From: Pseudomonas fluorescens Q2-87
GTDB taxonomy: Bacteria; Pseudomonadota; Gammaproteobacteria; Pseudomonadales; Pseudomonadaceae
Direction of reading: 5' to 3'
DNA: 64,000 bases
Assembly: GCF_000281895.1 (NCBI RefSeq)
Contig: NZ_CM001558.1
Coordinates: forward strand, 2,608,556 to 2,672,555
In this document: one piece after another, positions 19,617 through 28,089 of the stretch
How the letters are laid out: every line of letters starts with the position of its first letter
Position numbering within the stretch: position 1 is the first letter of the stretch
The notes under the pieces: generated by a model
Seen by the model: only the letters and a program-made list of their open reading frames with translations
The model's database searches: none
Told to the model about the DNA's origin: nothing
Position numbers and translations under genes: made by a program

Positions 19617-22600
19617 ATGCAAATACGATGGGACGATGGTGAGCGTATCTTCTGTCGGGAATTACGTTCAGGGGTAGACGGCGATTGCAACGTCCTGGTT
19701 GTGCGGCCCGCCGCCGAGCAGCCGCGCCCTGGCTGTCTTGAACGTCTCGCCCACGAGTTTGGCCTGCGGGACGAGTTGGACGGTACCTGGACGGCTCAAC
19801 CGCTCGAGCTGTTGCGCGAAGGCGCGCAGGTGCAACTGGTGCTGGAGGATCCGGGTGGCGAGCCGCTTGTCCAGCTGTTGAGCGCGCCCATGGAGACAGG
19901 CATGTGTTTGAGTCTGGCCGTGGGCATCGCCGTGGCGTTGGGCAAGCTCCACCAGCGGGGCCTGGTTCATAAAGACATCAAGCCCAGCCATATCCTGGTG
20001 AACTGCGCCGATGGGCAGGCCCGGCTCACCGGTTTTGGCCTTGCCTCGCGTTTGCCCCGCGAGCGGCAGGCGCCCGAGACCCTCGCCGGTACGCTCGCCT
20101 ATATGGCTCCCGAGCAGACCGGCAAGATGAATCGTTCGATCGATTCGCGCAGCGACCTCTATTCCTTTGGCGTCACCCTTTATCAAATGCTGACGGGTTC
20201 ACTGCCATTCATGGCCAGCGATCCGATCGAGTGGGTGCACTGCCATATCGCCAAGAAACCTTTACCTCCTCGTGAGCGGGTGGCAACCGTTCCCGAGGTG
20301 CTTTCACGTATCGTCATGAAACTGCTCGCCAAGACCGCCGAGGAACGCTACCAGACGGCGGCGAGCGTTGAACACGACCTGAAACGATGCCTTGAGGACT
20401 GGCAGCAGTCGGGCCAGATCAGTGCCTTTGCCTTGGGTGAACATGGCGCGTCCGACCGGCTGCGGATTCCCGAGAAACTCTATGGCCGCGAGCGCGAGGT
20501 CGACACCCTGGTTGCCGCGTTTTCCCGGATCGTTCACAGCAGCGCACCGGAACTGGTATTGGTCACTGGCTATTCAGGTATCGGCAAGTCCTCGGTGGTC
20601 AACGAACTGCACAAGGTGCTGGTGCCTCCTCGGGGGCTTTTCGCCAGCGGCAAGTTCGATCAATACCAGCGCGACATTCCTTATGCGACGCTGGTGCAGG
20701 CTTTCCAGAGCCTGGTCCGCACGCTGCTGGGCAAGCACGACGCGGAACTGGCGAACTGGCGCGAGGCGTTGCAGCAAGCGTTGGACGCCAATGCGCGGCT
20801 CATCACCGACCTTATTCCGGAGCTCAAGCTCATCATCGGTGAGCCGCCACCGGTTCCGGCACTTGACCCGCAACAGGAACAGCGTCGTTTCCTCCTTGTG
20901 TTGCGGCGTTTTATCGGTGTGTTTGCCAGGGAAGATCATCCGCTTGCATTGTTCCTCGATGACCTGCAATGGCTCGACGCGGCAACGCTCGACTTGCTGG
21001 AGGATCTGCTGACCAGCTCCGATGTAAGGCACCTGATGCTGGTGGGGGCTTACCGCAGCAACGAAGTGGACGCCACGCACCCGCTGACGGGCAAGCTGCA
21101 GGCCATTCGCAACGCGGGCGGCAAGGTCAACGAAATCATGCTGGCGCCGCTCGCCAAGACGCATATCGAACAATTGATCGCCGAGGCGCTGCATGACGAG
21201 CGTGAACGCATCGAGCCACTGGCACAGTTGGTGCTCGACAAGACGGCGGGCAATCCGTTCTTCGTGATCCAGTTCCTCCAAGCGCTCGCCGACGAACAAT
21301 TGCTGACTTTCGATCATGAGGCGCGGCAGTGGTGGTGGGATCCGGACCGCATCCATGCCAAGGGCTACACCGACAATATCGTCGACCTCATGGTCGGCAA
21401 ACTGATCCGCCTGCCGGTCGAGACGCAGCAAGCGTTGCAGCAGCTGGCCTGCCTGGGCAGCGTCGCCGGGCTCAAGGCGCTGTCCACGGTCCTGGGCGTC
21501 CCCAAGACGCAGGTGCGAGCGGCGCTGTGGGAAGCGGTTCGCCAGGAACTGGTCGAGCGGCTGGACGGCGCCTATGGTTTTGTCCACGACCGTATCCACG
21601 AAGCCGCCTATTCACTCATACCCAAGGCTTCCCGTGCCGAGGTGCACTTGCGTATCGGGCGGCAATTGGCCGCACAGATGTCCTCGCGCGGGCTTGAAGA
21701 GGCGATTTTTGAGATCGTCGGCCAGCTCAATCGCGGCGCGGCGTTGCTGACCGACCCGGCTGAGCGAGAGCAGTTGGCACAATTCAACCTCATGGCCGGC
21801 CAGCGTGCGAAGGCATCGACGGCCTATGCGTCGGCACTCAATTATCTCGCTAGCGGGGCCCAGCTGTTGGATGACGATTGCTGGACGCGTCGCCCCGGGC
21901 TGGTTTTCGCGTTGGAATTGAACCGGGCTGAGTGTGAATTGCTCACCGGGCAGCTCGCTGCGGCGGATGAACGCCTGACCCTGTTGTCGAGTCGCGCTAC
22001 GACGGTGAACGACCGTGCCAGTGTTGCATGCCTGCTGATGGACGTTTACCTGCTCCTGGACCGCAGCGATGGGGCGGTTACTGTTTGTCTCGCCTACCTG
22101 CGGCATGTGGGCATCGAGTGGTCGGCGCATCCGAGCGACGAAGACGTGCGCCGCGAGTATGACCGTATCGGTGCGTTATTGGGCGGGCGGGCAATCGAGG
22201 ATCTCATCGACTTGCCGATGATGGAGGACGCGACGTCGCTCATGACCGTCAATGCCCTCGGCAAGCTCTTCGCACCGGCCTTGCAGAGCGATGCGAACCT
22301 GGCGGACCTGCTGATTTGCAAAGCGATCAACCTGAGCCTGGAGGGAGGCAATTGCGACGCTTCCTGTGTGCTTTACGCGAATTTTTTCCGAGTCGCCGGG
22401 CGGCGGTTCGGTGATTACCAGATGGGGTTCCGGTTCGGCCAGCTCGGCTGCGACCTGGTTGAGCACCGCGGCTTGAAGCGATTCGAGCCCAGCACCTATC
22501 TGTGTTTCTCGTGTTTTGCCGTGCGCTGGATGAGGCCCGTCGGGCAATGCCGAGACTTGCTGCGTCGTTCGTTTGCCGCAGCAAACCGGATCGGCGATCT

Positions 22601-25088
22601 GCCCTACGGCGCCTACGCGGGCAATAACCTCACCGCCGATCTGCTCTTTGCTGGCGAGACGTTGTCCGACGTGCAGGGCGAGTCCGAGCGCGGCCTGGCT
22701 TATGCGCGTAAGGTGCGCTTCGGGTTGGTGGTCGATTTCATCCTCACGCAACTGATGCTGATCCGAATGATGCGCGGCTTGACGCCCACGTTCGGTCGAT
22801 TGGACGACGGCGAATTCAATGAGCGGGAAACTGAGGCTCACTTGGCCAGCAATCCGGACCTGGTCCTGGCCGAGTGTCTGTATTGGGTTCGTAAACTGCA
22901 GGCCCGCTACATGGCCGACGAACCTCAAGCGGCGTTGGAAGCTGCCGCGCGGGCACAGCGCTTACTCTGGGTTTGCCAGGCATTCTTCGAAGAAGCCGAA
23001 TATCATTTTTATGGCGCGCTGGCCTGCGCCGCCTGCTGCGACAACGCCCCGGAGGAGAAGTACAAGCACTACCAACTGACGCTGACTGCCAGTCATCAGT
23101 GGCTACAGAACTGGGCACAGCAATGTCCGCAGAACTTCGCGAGCAGGGCGCTGCTGGTCGGCGCCGAAATCGCCCGTGTCGAAGGGCGCGTGGTCGATGC
23201 CCAGTTGCTCTATGAACAAGCCATAGAGGCTGCGCAGGAGAGCGGCTTTGTCCATATCGAGGCGCTTGCCAACGAGCTCGCAGCGCGTTTCTATACGGCG
23301 CGCGGCTTCGCCAAGATTGCCCGTGTCTACTTGCAGGACGCCCGTTACGGCTATCAGCGTTGGGGCGCCGATGGCAAGGTCAGGCAACTTGAGGGCCGAT
23401 ACCCGTCGCTGAGGACTGAAGCGCCTGCGTTCGGCCCGACGACCACAATAACGACACCGGTTGAACATCTGGATTTTGTCACCGTGCTGAAGGTCTCCCA
23501 GGCGTTGTCAGGCGAGATCGTCCTGGAGAAACTGATCGATACGATCATGGCCACGGCAATCGAGCAGGCCGGCGCCGAACGTGGGCTGTTGATTCTGTCC
23601 GACGGCGCTGAGCAGCGGATCGCCGCCCAAGTGATCGCTGGCGACAACACCACCCAATTGCGCGATGCGCCGGTGAGCGCGGCGTTGCTGCCGGAGTCGA
23701 TTCTCTATCATGTCCTGCGTACACAAGAGAGCGTGTTCCTCGACGATGCCGCGGTCGATGCGCCATTTGCCGCGGATCCCTATATCCACCAACAACAGGC
23801 CCGTTCGATTCTCTGCCTGCCGTTGATGAACCAAGCCAAGCTCGTCGGCGCCCTGTATCTGGAAAACAATCTTGCCGCCCACGTGTTCAGCCCGAGCCGG
23901 ATCGCTGTGTTGAAGTTGGTGGCTTCCCAGGCGGCCATCTCGCTGGAAAATGCCCGTTTGTACCGCGAGGTCGCTGAGCGCGAGGCGAAGATTCGGCGCC
24001 TGGTGGACGCCAATATCATCGGCATCCTGGTCTGGAATGCCGACGGCGATATCATCGAGGCCAATGACGCCTTTCTTCGGATGTTGGGATACGAACGGGA
24101 CGACCTGACCTCGGGGCGCTTGAGTTGGCGAGACCTGACGGCACCGGAATTTCGAGAGTTCAGCGAGCGTTCATTGGCGCAGGCCCTGGAGACCGGACAC
24201 GCCCGGCCCTACGAGAAGGAATATTTCCGCAAGGACGGCAGCCGATTGCCGGTCATCGTCGGTTTGGCGATGTTTGAGGCCGGCAGCCGGGAAGGGGTGG
24301 CCTTTGTGCTGGACCTGACCGAGCGCAGGCAGGCGGAAGAAAAAATCCGCGAAAGCGAGCGACGCTATCGTGAGGTGCAAACCGAACTGGCCCACGCCAA
24401 TCGTGTCGCCACCATGGGCCAGTTGGTGGCTTCGATTGCCCATGAAGTCAACCAGCCGATTGCCGCCGCCATCCTCAATGCCGATGCCGCGCTGCGTTGG
24501 TTGAATGCCCAGCCGCCTGAACTGGAGGAGGTTCGACAGGTGTTGGGCCGGCTCATCATCGATGCCAATCGCGCGGCGGATGTGTTGGGGCGCATCCGGG
24601 GCCATATCCGCAAGGCGCCACCACAAAAGGAACCAATGGATATCAGGGCCGCCATTGACGAGATGATCGAATTCACCCGTGGCCAGGTCATCAAGAGCGG
24701 CGCCTCGATCCAGACCCGACTTGCCGACCGCTTGCCGCTCATCAAGGGCGACCGTGTCGAGCTGCAACAGGTGCTGCTCAACCTGATCGTGAATGCACTT
24801 GAGGCGATGAACAGCGTCCCTGAAGGCGAACGGCACTTAACGATCTGCGCAACGTTGCAAGATGTGGGTTGTGTGCTGGTGAGTGTGAGCGATTCGGGGC
24901 CAGGGTTCGCCTCGCAAAGCGTCGAGCAGGCGTTCACGTCGTTCTACACCACCAAGCCGACCGGACTGGGCCTGGGGTTGTCGATCTGCCATTCGATCAT
25001 CGAGTCCCATGGCGGCTGCTTGAAGGCAACCATCAACCCACCTCGAGGGGCCACGGTTCAGTTCACATTGCCGGTTGTGCAGGGGTGA
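19617..25088 (+). CDS. Giant hybrid: degenerate Ser/Thr kinase - AAA ATPase - GAF - PAS - histidine kinase
   Basis: A 1823-residue signalling protein. Order of parts: Ser/Thr-kinase-like domain (about 1-265); ATPase with Walker A TGYSGIGKSS near 317 and LALFLDDLQWLDAATLDLL as Walker B; a long helical TPR-like region (about 650-1270); GAF (about 1284-1440); PAS (about 1459-1580, NADGDIIEANDAFLRMLGY); and a histidine kinase with the H-box IAHEVNQP (His near 1608) and an ATPase with GLGLGLSICHSI. In the kinase head the catalytic loop is HKDIKPSHILVN (His where the Mg-binding Asn should be), the DFG is TGFG, and no glycine loop or VAIK lysine is evident. It is therefore probably a pseudokinase, although the APE-like MAPEQTG is kept. 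Partners are likely the divergent receiver and the downstream FixJ-type regulator. Confidence 0.9.
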   Translation: MQIRWDDGERIFCRELRSGVDGDCNVLVVRPAAEQPRPGCLERLAHEFGLRDELDGTWTAQPLELLREGAQVQLVLEDPGGEPLVQLLSAPMETGMCLSLAVGIAVALGKLHQRGLVHKDIKPSHILVNCADGQARLTGFGLASRLPRERQAPETLAGTLAYMAPEQTGKMNRSIDSRSDLYSFGVTLYQMLTGSLPFMASDPIEWVHCHIAKKPLPPRERVATVPEVLSRIVMKLLAKTAEERYQTAASVEHDLKRCLEDWQQSGQISAFALGEHGASDRLRIPEKLYGREREVDTLVAAFSRIVHSSAPELVLVTGYSGIGKSSVVNELHKVLVPPRGLFASGKFDQYQRDIPYATLVQAFQSLVRTLLGKHDAELANWREALQQALDANARLITDLIPELKLIIGEPPPVPALDPQQEQRRFLLVLRRFIGVFAREDHPLALFLDDLQWLDAATLDLLEDLLTSSDVRHLMLVGAYRSNEVDATHPLTGKLQAIRNAGGKVNEIMLAPLAKTHIEQLIAEALHDERERIEPLAQLVLDKTAGNPFFVIQFLQALADEQLLTFDHEARQWWWDPDRIHAKGYTDNIVDLMVGKLIRLPVETQQALQQLACLGSVAGLKALSTVLGVPKTQVRAALWEAVRQELVERLDGAYGFVHDRIHEAAYSLIPKASRAEVHLRIGRQLAAQMSSRGLEEAIFEIVGQLNRGAALLTDPAEREQLAQFNLMAGQRAKASTAYASALNYLASGAQLLDDDCWTRRPGLVFALELNRAECELLTGQLAAADERLTLLSSRATTVNDRASVACLLMDVYLLLDRSDGAVTVCLAYLRHVGIEWSAHPSDEDVRREYDRIGALLGGRAIEDLIDLPMMEDATSLMTVNALGKLFAPALQSDANLADLLICKAINLSLEGGNCDASCVLYANFFRVAGRRFGDYQMGFRFGQLGCDLVEHRGLKRFEPSTYLCFSCFAVRWMRPVGQCRDLLRRSFAAANRIGDLPYGAYAGNNLTADLLFAGETLSDVQGESERGLAYARKVRFGLVVDFILTQLMLIRMMRGLTPTFGRLDDGEFNERETEAHLASNPDLVLAECLYWVRKLQARYMADEPQAALEAAARAQRLLWVCQAFFEEAEYHFYGALACAACCDNAPEEKYKHYQLTLTASHQWLQNWAQQCPQNFASRALLVGAEIARVEGRVVDAQLLYEQAIEAAQESGFVHIEALANELAARFYTARGFAKIARVYLQDARYGYQRWGADGKVRQLEGRYPSLRTEAPAFGPTTTITTPVEHLDFVTVLKVSQALSGEIVLEKLIDTIMATAIEQAGAERGLLILSDGAEQRIAAQVIAGDNTTQLRDAPVSAALLPESILYHVLRTQESVFLDDAAVDAPFAADPYIHQQQARSILCLPLMNQAKLVGALYLENNLAAHVFSPSRIAVLKLVASQAAISLENARLYREVAEREAKIRRLVDANIIGILVWNADGDIIEANDAFLRMLGYERDDLTSGRLSWRDLTAPEFREFSERSLAQALETGHARPYEKEYFRKDGSRLPVIVGLAMFEAGSREGVAFVLDLTERRQAEEKIRESERRYREVQTELAHANRVATMGQLVASIAHEVNQPIAAAILNADAALRWLNAQPPELEEVRQVLGRLIIDANRAADVLGRIRGHIRKAPPQKEPMDIRAAIDEMIEFTRGQVIKSGASIQTRLADRLPLIKGDRVELQQVLLNLIVNALEAMNSVPEGERHLTICATLQDVGCVLVSVSDSGPGFASQSVEQAFTSFYTTKPTGLGLGLSICHSIIESHGGCLKATINPPRGATVQFTLPVVQG

Positions 25089-25259
25089 GCTCGTTTATCG
25101 GTGCCAGGCCATGACAAAGCTGGCGGGCAGTGGCGCTGTTCGCTTAATACTTAAGTTTTAAGCCCGCATATCAATAGGTCGCTTGAACCAATCTTACGTA
25201 CACATGATGCGCCGCAACCTTGGCGATACAGTGACTTCAAGGGTTGCGGAGCATCAGCC

Positions 25260-25853
25260 ATGAACTATTTAACCAGCCGGGCAATTGATGAACGTTCTGC
25301 ACTTCGTTCAATAGCGCTTGTTTGCATGGCGCTCTTAACGACGAATGCTTGCTATCGCGTGAGTATCTCGATACCTGAGGGACGACTTCCCGCAGAAACT
25401 CGCAAGTGCGACACGACTGACGGCTTGGTGAAGTTGGTCGATCTTGAACAACCGACGAACAACGTACCGATAGGTGCGCATCTGATCAGCCCACGCGGTT
25501 TCTACCTGCACCATGGGATATACCTGGGCGACCATGACGTCGCTCATTATTCCGGGTTCAGCGGTTCGCTCAGATCCGGGCCCATCGAAGTGACCGACCT
25601 GGAGCATTTCGCCAACGGCAAGCCGATCTGGATGTTGCCAGAACAGGGTCAGTATTCCTGCGATGAAATTGCCCAGCGGGCGCGATCGAGACTCGGTGAG
25701 AATCGTTACCGCATTCTCTCCAACAACTGCGAGCACTTTTGCAACTGGTGCGTCAGCGGCAAAAACTACAGCCTCCAAGTCAACGCTTACTTCAAGCGGC
25801 CCCGTTATCTATTCGCTTTTATTTCGGCGTTGGAGCCGTATCTGATTGCCTGA
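25260..25853 (+). CDS. LRAT/H-REV107-like (NlpC/P60-superfamily) thiol hydrolase or acyltransferase
   Basis: A 197-residue protein with the full catalytic set of the LRAT fold: His84 in HHGIYLGD, a second His at 96 in DVAHYSG, and Cys157 in the NCEHF motif. The spacing matches H-REV107-type proteins. In that family the Cys attacks lipid or acyl esters, and bacterial relatives may act on lipids, amides or peptides. The N-terminus (about 14-31) is hydrophobic and ends TTNAC, a weak lipobox, so it is probably membrane-anchored or secreted. GGAG precedes the ATG. It lies between the giant sensor kinase (171 bp upstream) and the FixJ-type regulator (93 bp downstream). Substrate unknown. Confidence 0.75.
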   Translation: MNYLTSRAIDERSALRSIALVCMALLTTNACYRVSISIPEGRLPAETRKCDTTDGLVKLVDLEQPTNNVPIGAHLISPRGFYLHHGIYLGDHDVAHYSGFSGSLRSGPIEVTDLEHFANGKPIWMLPEQGQYSCDEIAQRARSRLGENRYRILSNNCEHFCNWCVSGKNYSLQVNAYFKRPRYLFAFISALEPYLIA

Positions 25854-25946
25854 TTTTTGGCCCAGGGCAGGGGGACTTGCGAGCCCATTACGACACGGTC
25901 GCTGTGCTACAATTTTTTCTCTTTCAATCCGTCCAAGGTAACGTCC

Positions 25947-26624
25947 ATGACTGGCAGTTCTTCATCCAGTGAACCGGGCCGCAAAGGCTCTGTCGTGTTC
26001 GTAGTGGATGACGATGACTCCATGCGCAATGCGCTGAGTAATCTTTTGCGCTCTGTTGGGATCCATGTCGAGACGTTCGCCTCCACCGCTGAGTTTCTTC
26101 GGCAACCCAAGACCGAAGGCGCCAGTTGCCTGGTGCTTGACGTACGGCTCCAGGGCGTCAGCGGCCTGGACTTCCAAGCTCAGTTGGCCAACTCGAACGC
26201 CAATATCCCGATCATTTTCATCACCGGCCACGGCGACATCGAGATGTCGGTCAAGGCGATGAAAGCCGGTGCCGTGGATTTCCTGGCCAAACCGTTTCGC
26301 GAACAGGACTTGCTGGACGCGGTGTCCGCCGCGCTTCAGGCGGATGTCAGGCGCCGGGAAATCGAGCAACAATTTTCGGATCTGCATGCCCATTACCAAA
26401 CGCTCACGGTCCGTGAAAAAGAAGTCATGGCCCTGGCCGTAAAAGGCCTGATGAACAAGCAAATTGCCGGGCAAATGAACCTGAGCGAAATCACCGTGAA
26501 AATCCATCGTGCCCACGCCATGAAAAAATGCAGGCCAAATCCTTCGCAGATCTGGTTCGCATGGCGCAATCCTTGGGCACCGGGCAGGGGAACTGAGCCA
26601 GACAGATTTTCTGCTTGTCGGTAA
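25947..26624 (+). CDS. FixJ-type response regulator, C-terminus frameshifted
   Basis: Two-domain regulator: a receiver (VVDDDDSMR, phospho-Asp in LVLDVRLQGVSG, ITGHGD, AKPFREQ) and a LuxR/FixJ HTH (LTVREKEVMALAVKGLMNKQ through NLSEITVKIHRAHAMKK). After MKK the frame leaves the family consensus. The +1-shifted frame reads MQAKSFADLVRMAQSLG and stops at 26594-26596, exactly the usual FixJ ending. A run of six A at 26523-26528 would need seven A to restore it, so one base appears missing, by mutation or sequencing error. As written the protein has 225 residues with an unrelated tail and loses the last helix of the HTH domain. The ATG at 25947 has AAGG upstream. Confidence 0.85.
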   Translation: MTGSSSSSEPGRKGSVVFVVDDDDSMRNALSNLLRSVGIHVETFASTAEFLRQPKTEGASCLVLDVRLQGVSGLDFQAQLANSNANIPIIFITGHGDIEMSVKAMKAGAVDFLAKPFREQDLLDAVSAALQADVRRREIEQQFSDLHAHYQTLTVREKEVMALAVKGLMNKQIAGQMNLSEITVKIHRAHAMKKCRPNPSQIWFAWRNPWAPGRGTEPDRFSACR

Positions 26625-26708
26625 AAAGATTTATTGACTAAAAAATTACATCGGGTAATTATTCTCCTGCATCTGCTTTTACGCAGAGTCATTTCCAGGG
26701 GCAACCCG

Positions 26709-27971
26709 ATGAATCAGAACACCGTGCCTTCATTGGCCAGTCTTTACGTCGAGACTCATGAATTGTCATCCGACGCCCGCAACGCGCCTTTGCTTATGCA
26801 AGGTTTTCCTGCCGAGTCCAACCACCGCGTCACCTGGAACAACTGGATGCAGCCCCCTTTCAACCAATGGGGGTTTCGCAACCTGGCGCGCCTGCGCCCG
26901 AGTATTGATGTGCAGGCAGGTACTGGGCCGGTCAGCCCTTTGATAGCGGCTCACCAAGTGTTGGATGCGCTGCATTTCGACAGCGAGTCGGGTTTGAGCA
27001 TCAGCGTGATCGAGCACCTCGTTGCCAGCCAGACCGATGGGTTCCTGGTGCTTCAGGGCGACACCGTACTGTTCGAACGGTACTTCAATGGCCAGCGTCC
27101 CGAGGACCGGCATGTCATGTTTTCCGTGACCAAATCGCTGATCGGCACCTTGGGCGAACAGCTGGTTTGCGAGGGGTTGCTGGACACCGCGTTGCCTGCG
27201 GCGCATTACGTGCCGGAACTGGCTGGAAGCGCATTTGCCGATGCAACCGTGCGCCAGTTGTTCGACATGGCCGTGGGCATCGATTACAGCGAAGTCTATG
27301 AAGATCCGCATTCAGAGAGTTCCCAGTACGGCTATGCCAGCGGTTTCCAACCGGCGCCCGCGCAATACGGGCAGTTCGAATCCCTGTACCAATACTTGCC
27401 AACCCTGAAGAAACGCGGCAGCCACGGCGGGTTTTTTCATTACGTGACAGCCACCACCGAAGCGTTGGCCTGGGTCATGGAACGTGCCTGCGGCAAGGCT
27501 TGTCATCAGTTGCTGCAAGACATCTGGAGCCAACTGGGCTGTGAGCGCGACGGCTATTTCCTGGCCGATCCCTGGGGGCGCAACGTTGCCGGCGCCGGTT
27601 TCAGTGCCACGTTGCGGGACATGGCGCGGTTCGGTCGGCTACTGGCCAACGAAGGTCGTCATGAAGGGCGACAACTGCTCTGCGGCGAGGCAATCGCCGG
27701 TATCGTCGCTGGCGCCGATCCGGCGATCTACACGACATCCCCGGACTTCAGCGCGTGGACCCCAGGCGCGTCCTACCGCAGTCAGTGGTACGTCTTCAAC
27801 GACCACAGCCAGGCGCTCTTGGCGGGCGGTATCCACGGGCAATACCTGTTCATCGACAAGCCATCCGGCGTGGTGGTCGTCAAGCAATCGTCCCTGGACG
27901 AAGCCGTCAGTCCGTTCGACGGCGACAGCGTGCGCATGCTGCGGGCTATCGCGGCGCACCTGACTCGCTGA
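26709..27971 (+). CDS. Serine hydrolase, class C beta-lactamase / NylB-like
   Basis: A 420-residue penicillin-binding-protein-fold hydrolase. The nucleophile motif SxxK is present as FSVTKSLIG (Ser near 138). A Tyr motif occurs as FFHYVTATTEALAWVMERACG, where YVT replaces the usual YxN as in 6-aminohexanoate-dimer hydrolase-like members. No signal peptide is evident, so a cytoplasmic location is likely. The start at 26709 has AGGGG eight bases upstream; the longer frame to 26634 lacks one. The family hydrolyses esters or linear amides; the substrate is not known here. The neighbouring porin, amine-binding protein and GABA-type permease hint at an amide or amine substrate. Confidence 0.78.
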   Translation: MNQNTVPSLASLYVETHELSSDARNAPLLMQGFPAESNHRVTWNNWMQPPFNQWGFRNLARLRPSIDVQAGTGPVSPLIAAHQVLDALHFDSESGLSISVIEHLVASQTDGFLVLQGDTVLFERYFNGQRPEDRHVMFSVTKSLIGTLGEQLVCEGLLDTALPAAHYVPELAGSAFADATVRQLFDMAVGIDYSEVYEDPHSESSQYGYASGFQPAPAQYGQFESLYQYLPTLKKRGSHGGFFHYVTATTEALAWVMERACGKACHQLLQDIWSQLGCERDGYFLADPWGRNVAGAGFSATLRDMARFGRLLANEGRHEGRQLLCGEAIAGIVAGADPAIYTTSPDFSAWTPGASYRSQWYVFNDHSQALLAGGIHGQYLFIDKPSGVVVVKQSSLDEAVSPFDGDSVRMLRAIAAHLTR

Positions 27972-28060
27972 CCACGTCCGCCCATTACAAGAATTTGTGT
28001 TCCGTTCACCTGGCCCGGCCAGGTGTTGGCGAGGCCCTGCGCCGCCATTTACTGCCCTGT

Positions 28061-28071
28061 AACAACAATAA
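28061..28071 (+). promoter_or_regulatory. Crc/Hfq motif (AACAACAATAA)
   Basis: AACAACAA fits AAYAAYAA and lies 19 bases before the porin-like gene start, overlapping the leader just upstream of its ribosome site. It suggests catabolite repression of that gene. The match is direct, the role inferred. Confidence 0.5.
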
Positions 28072-28089
28072 ATCAGACAGGAGCTTCAT

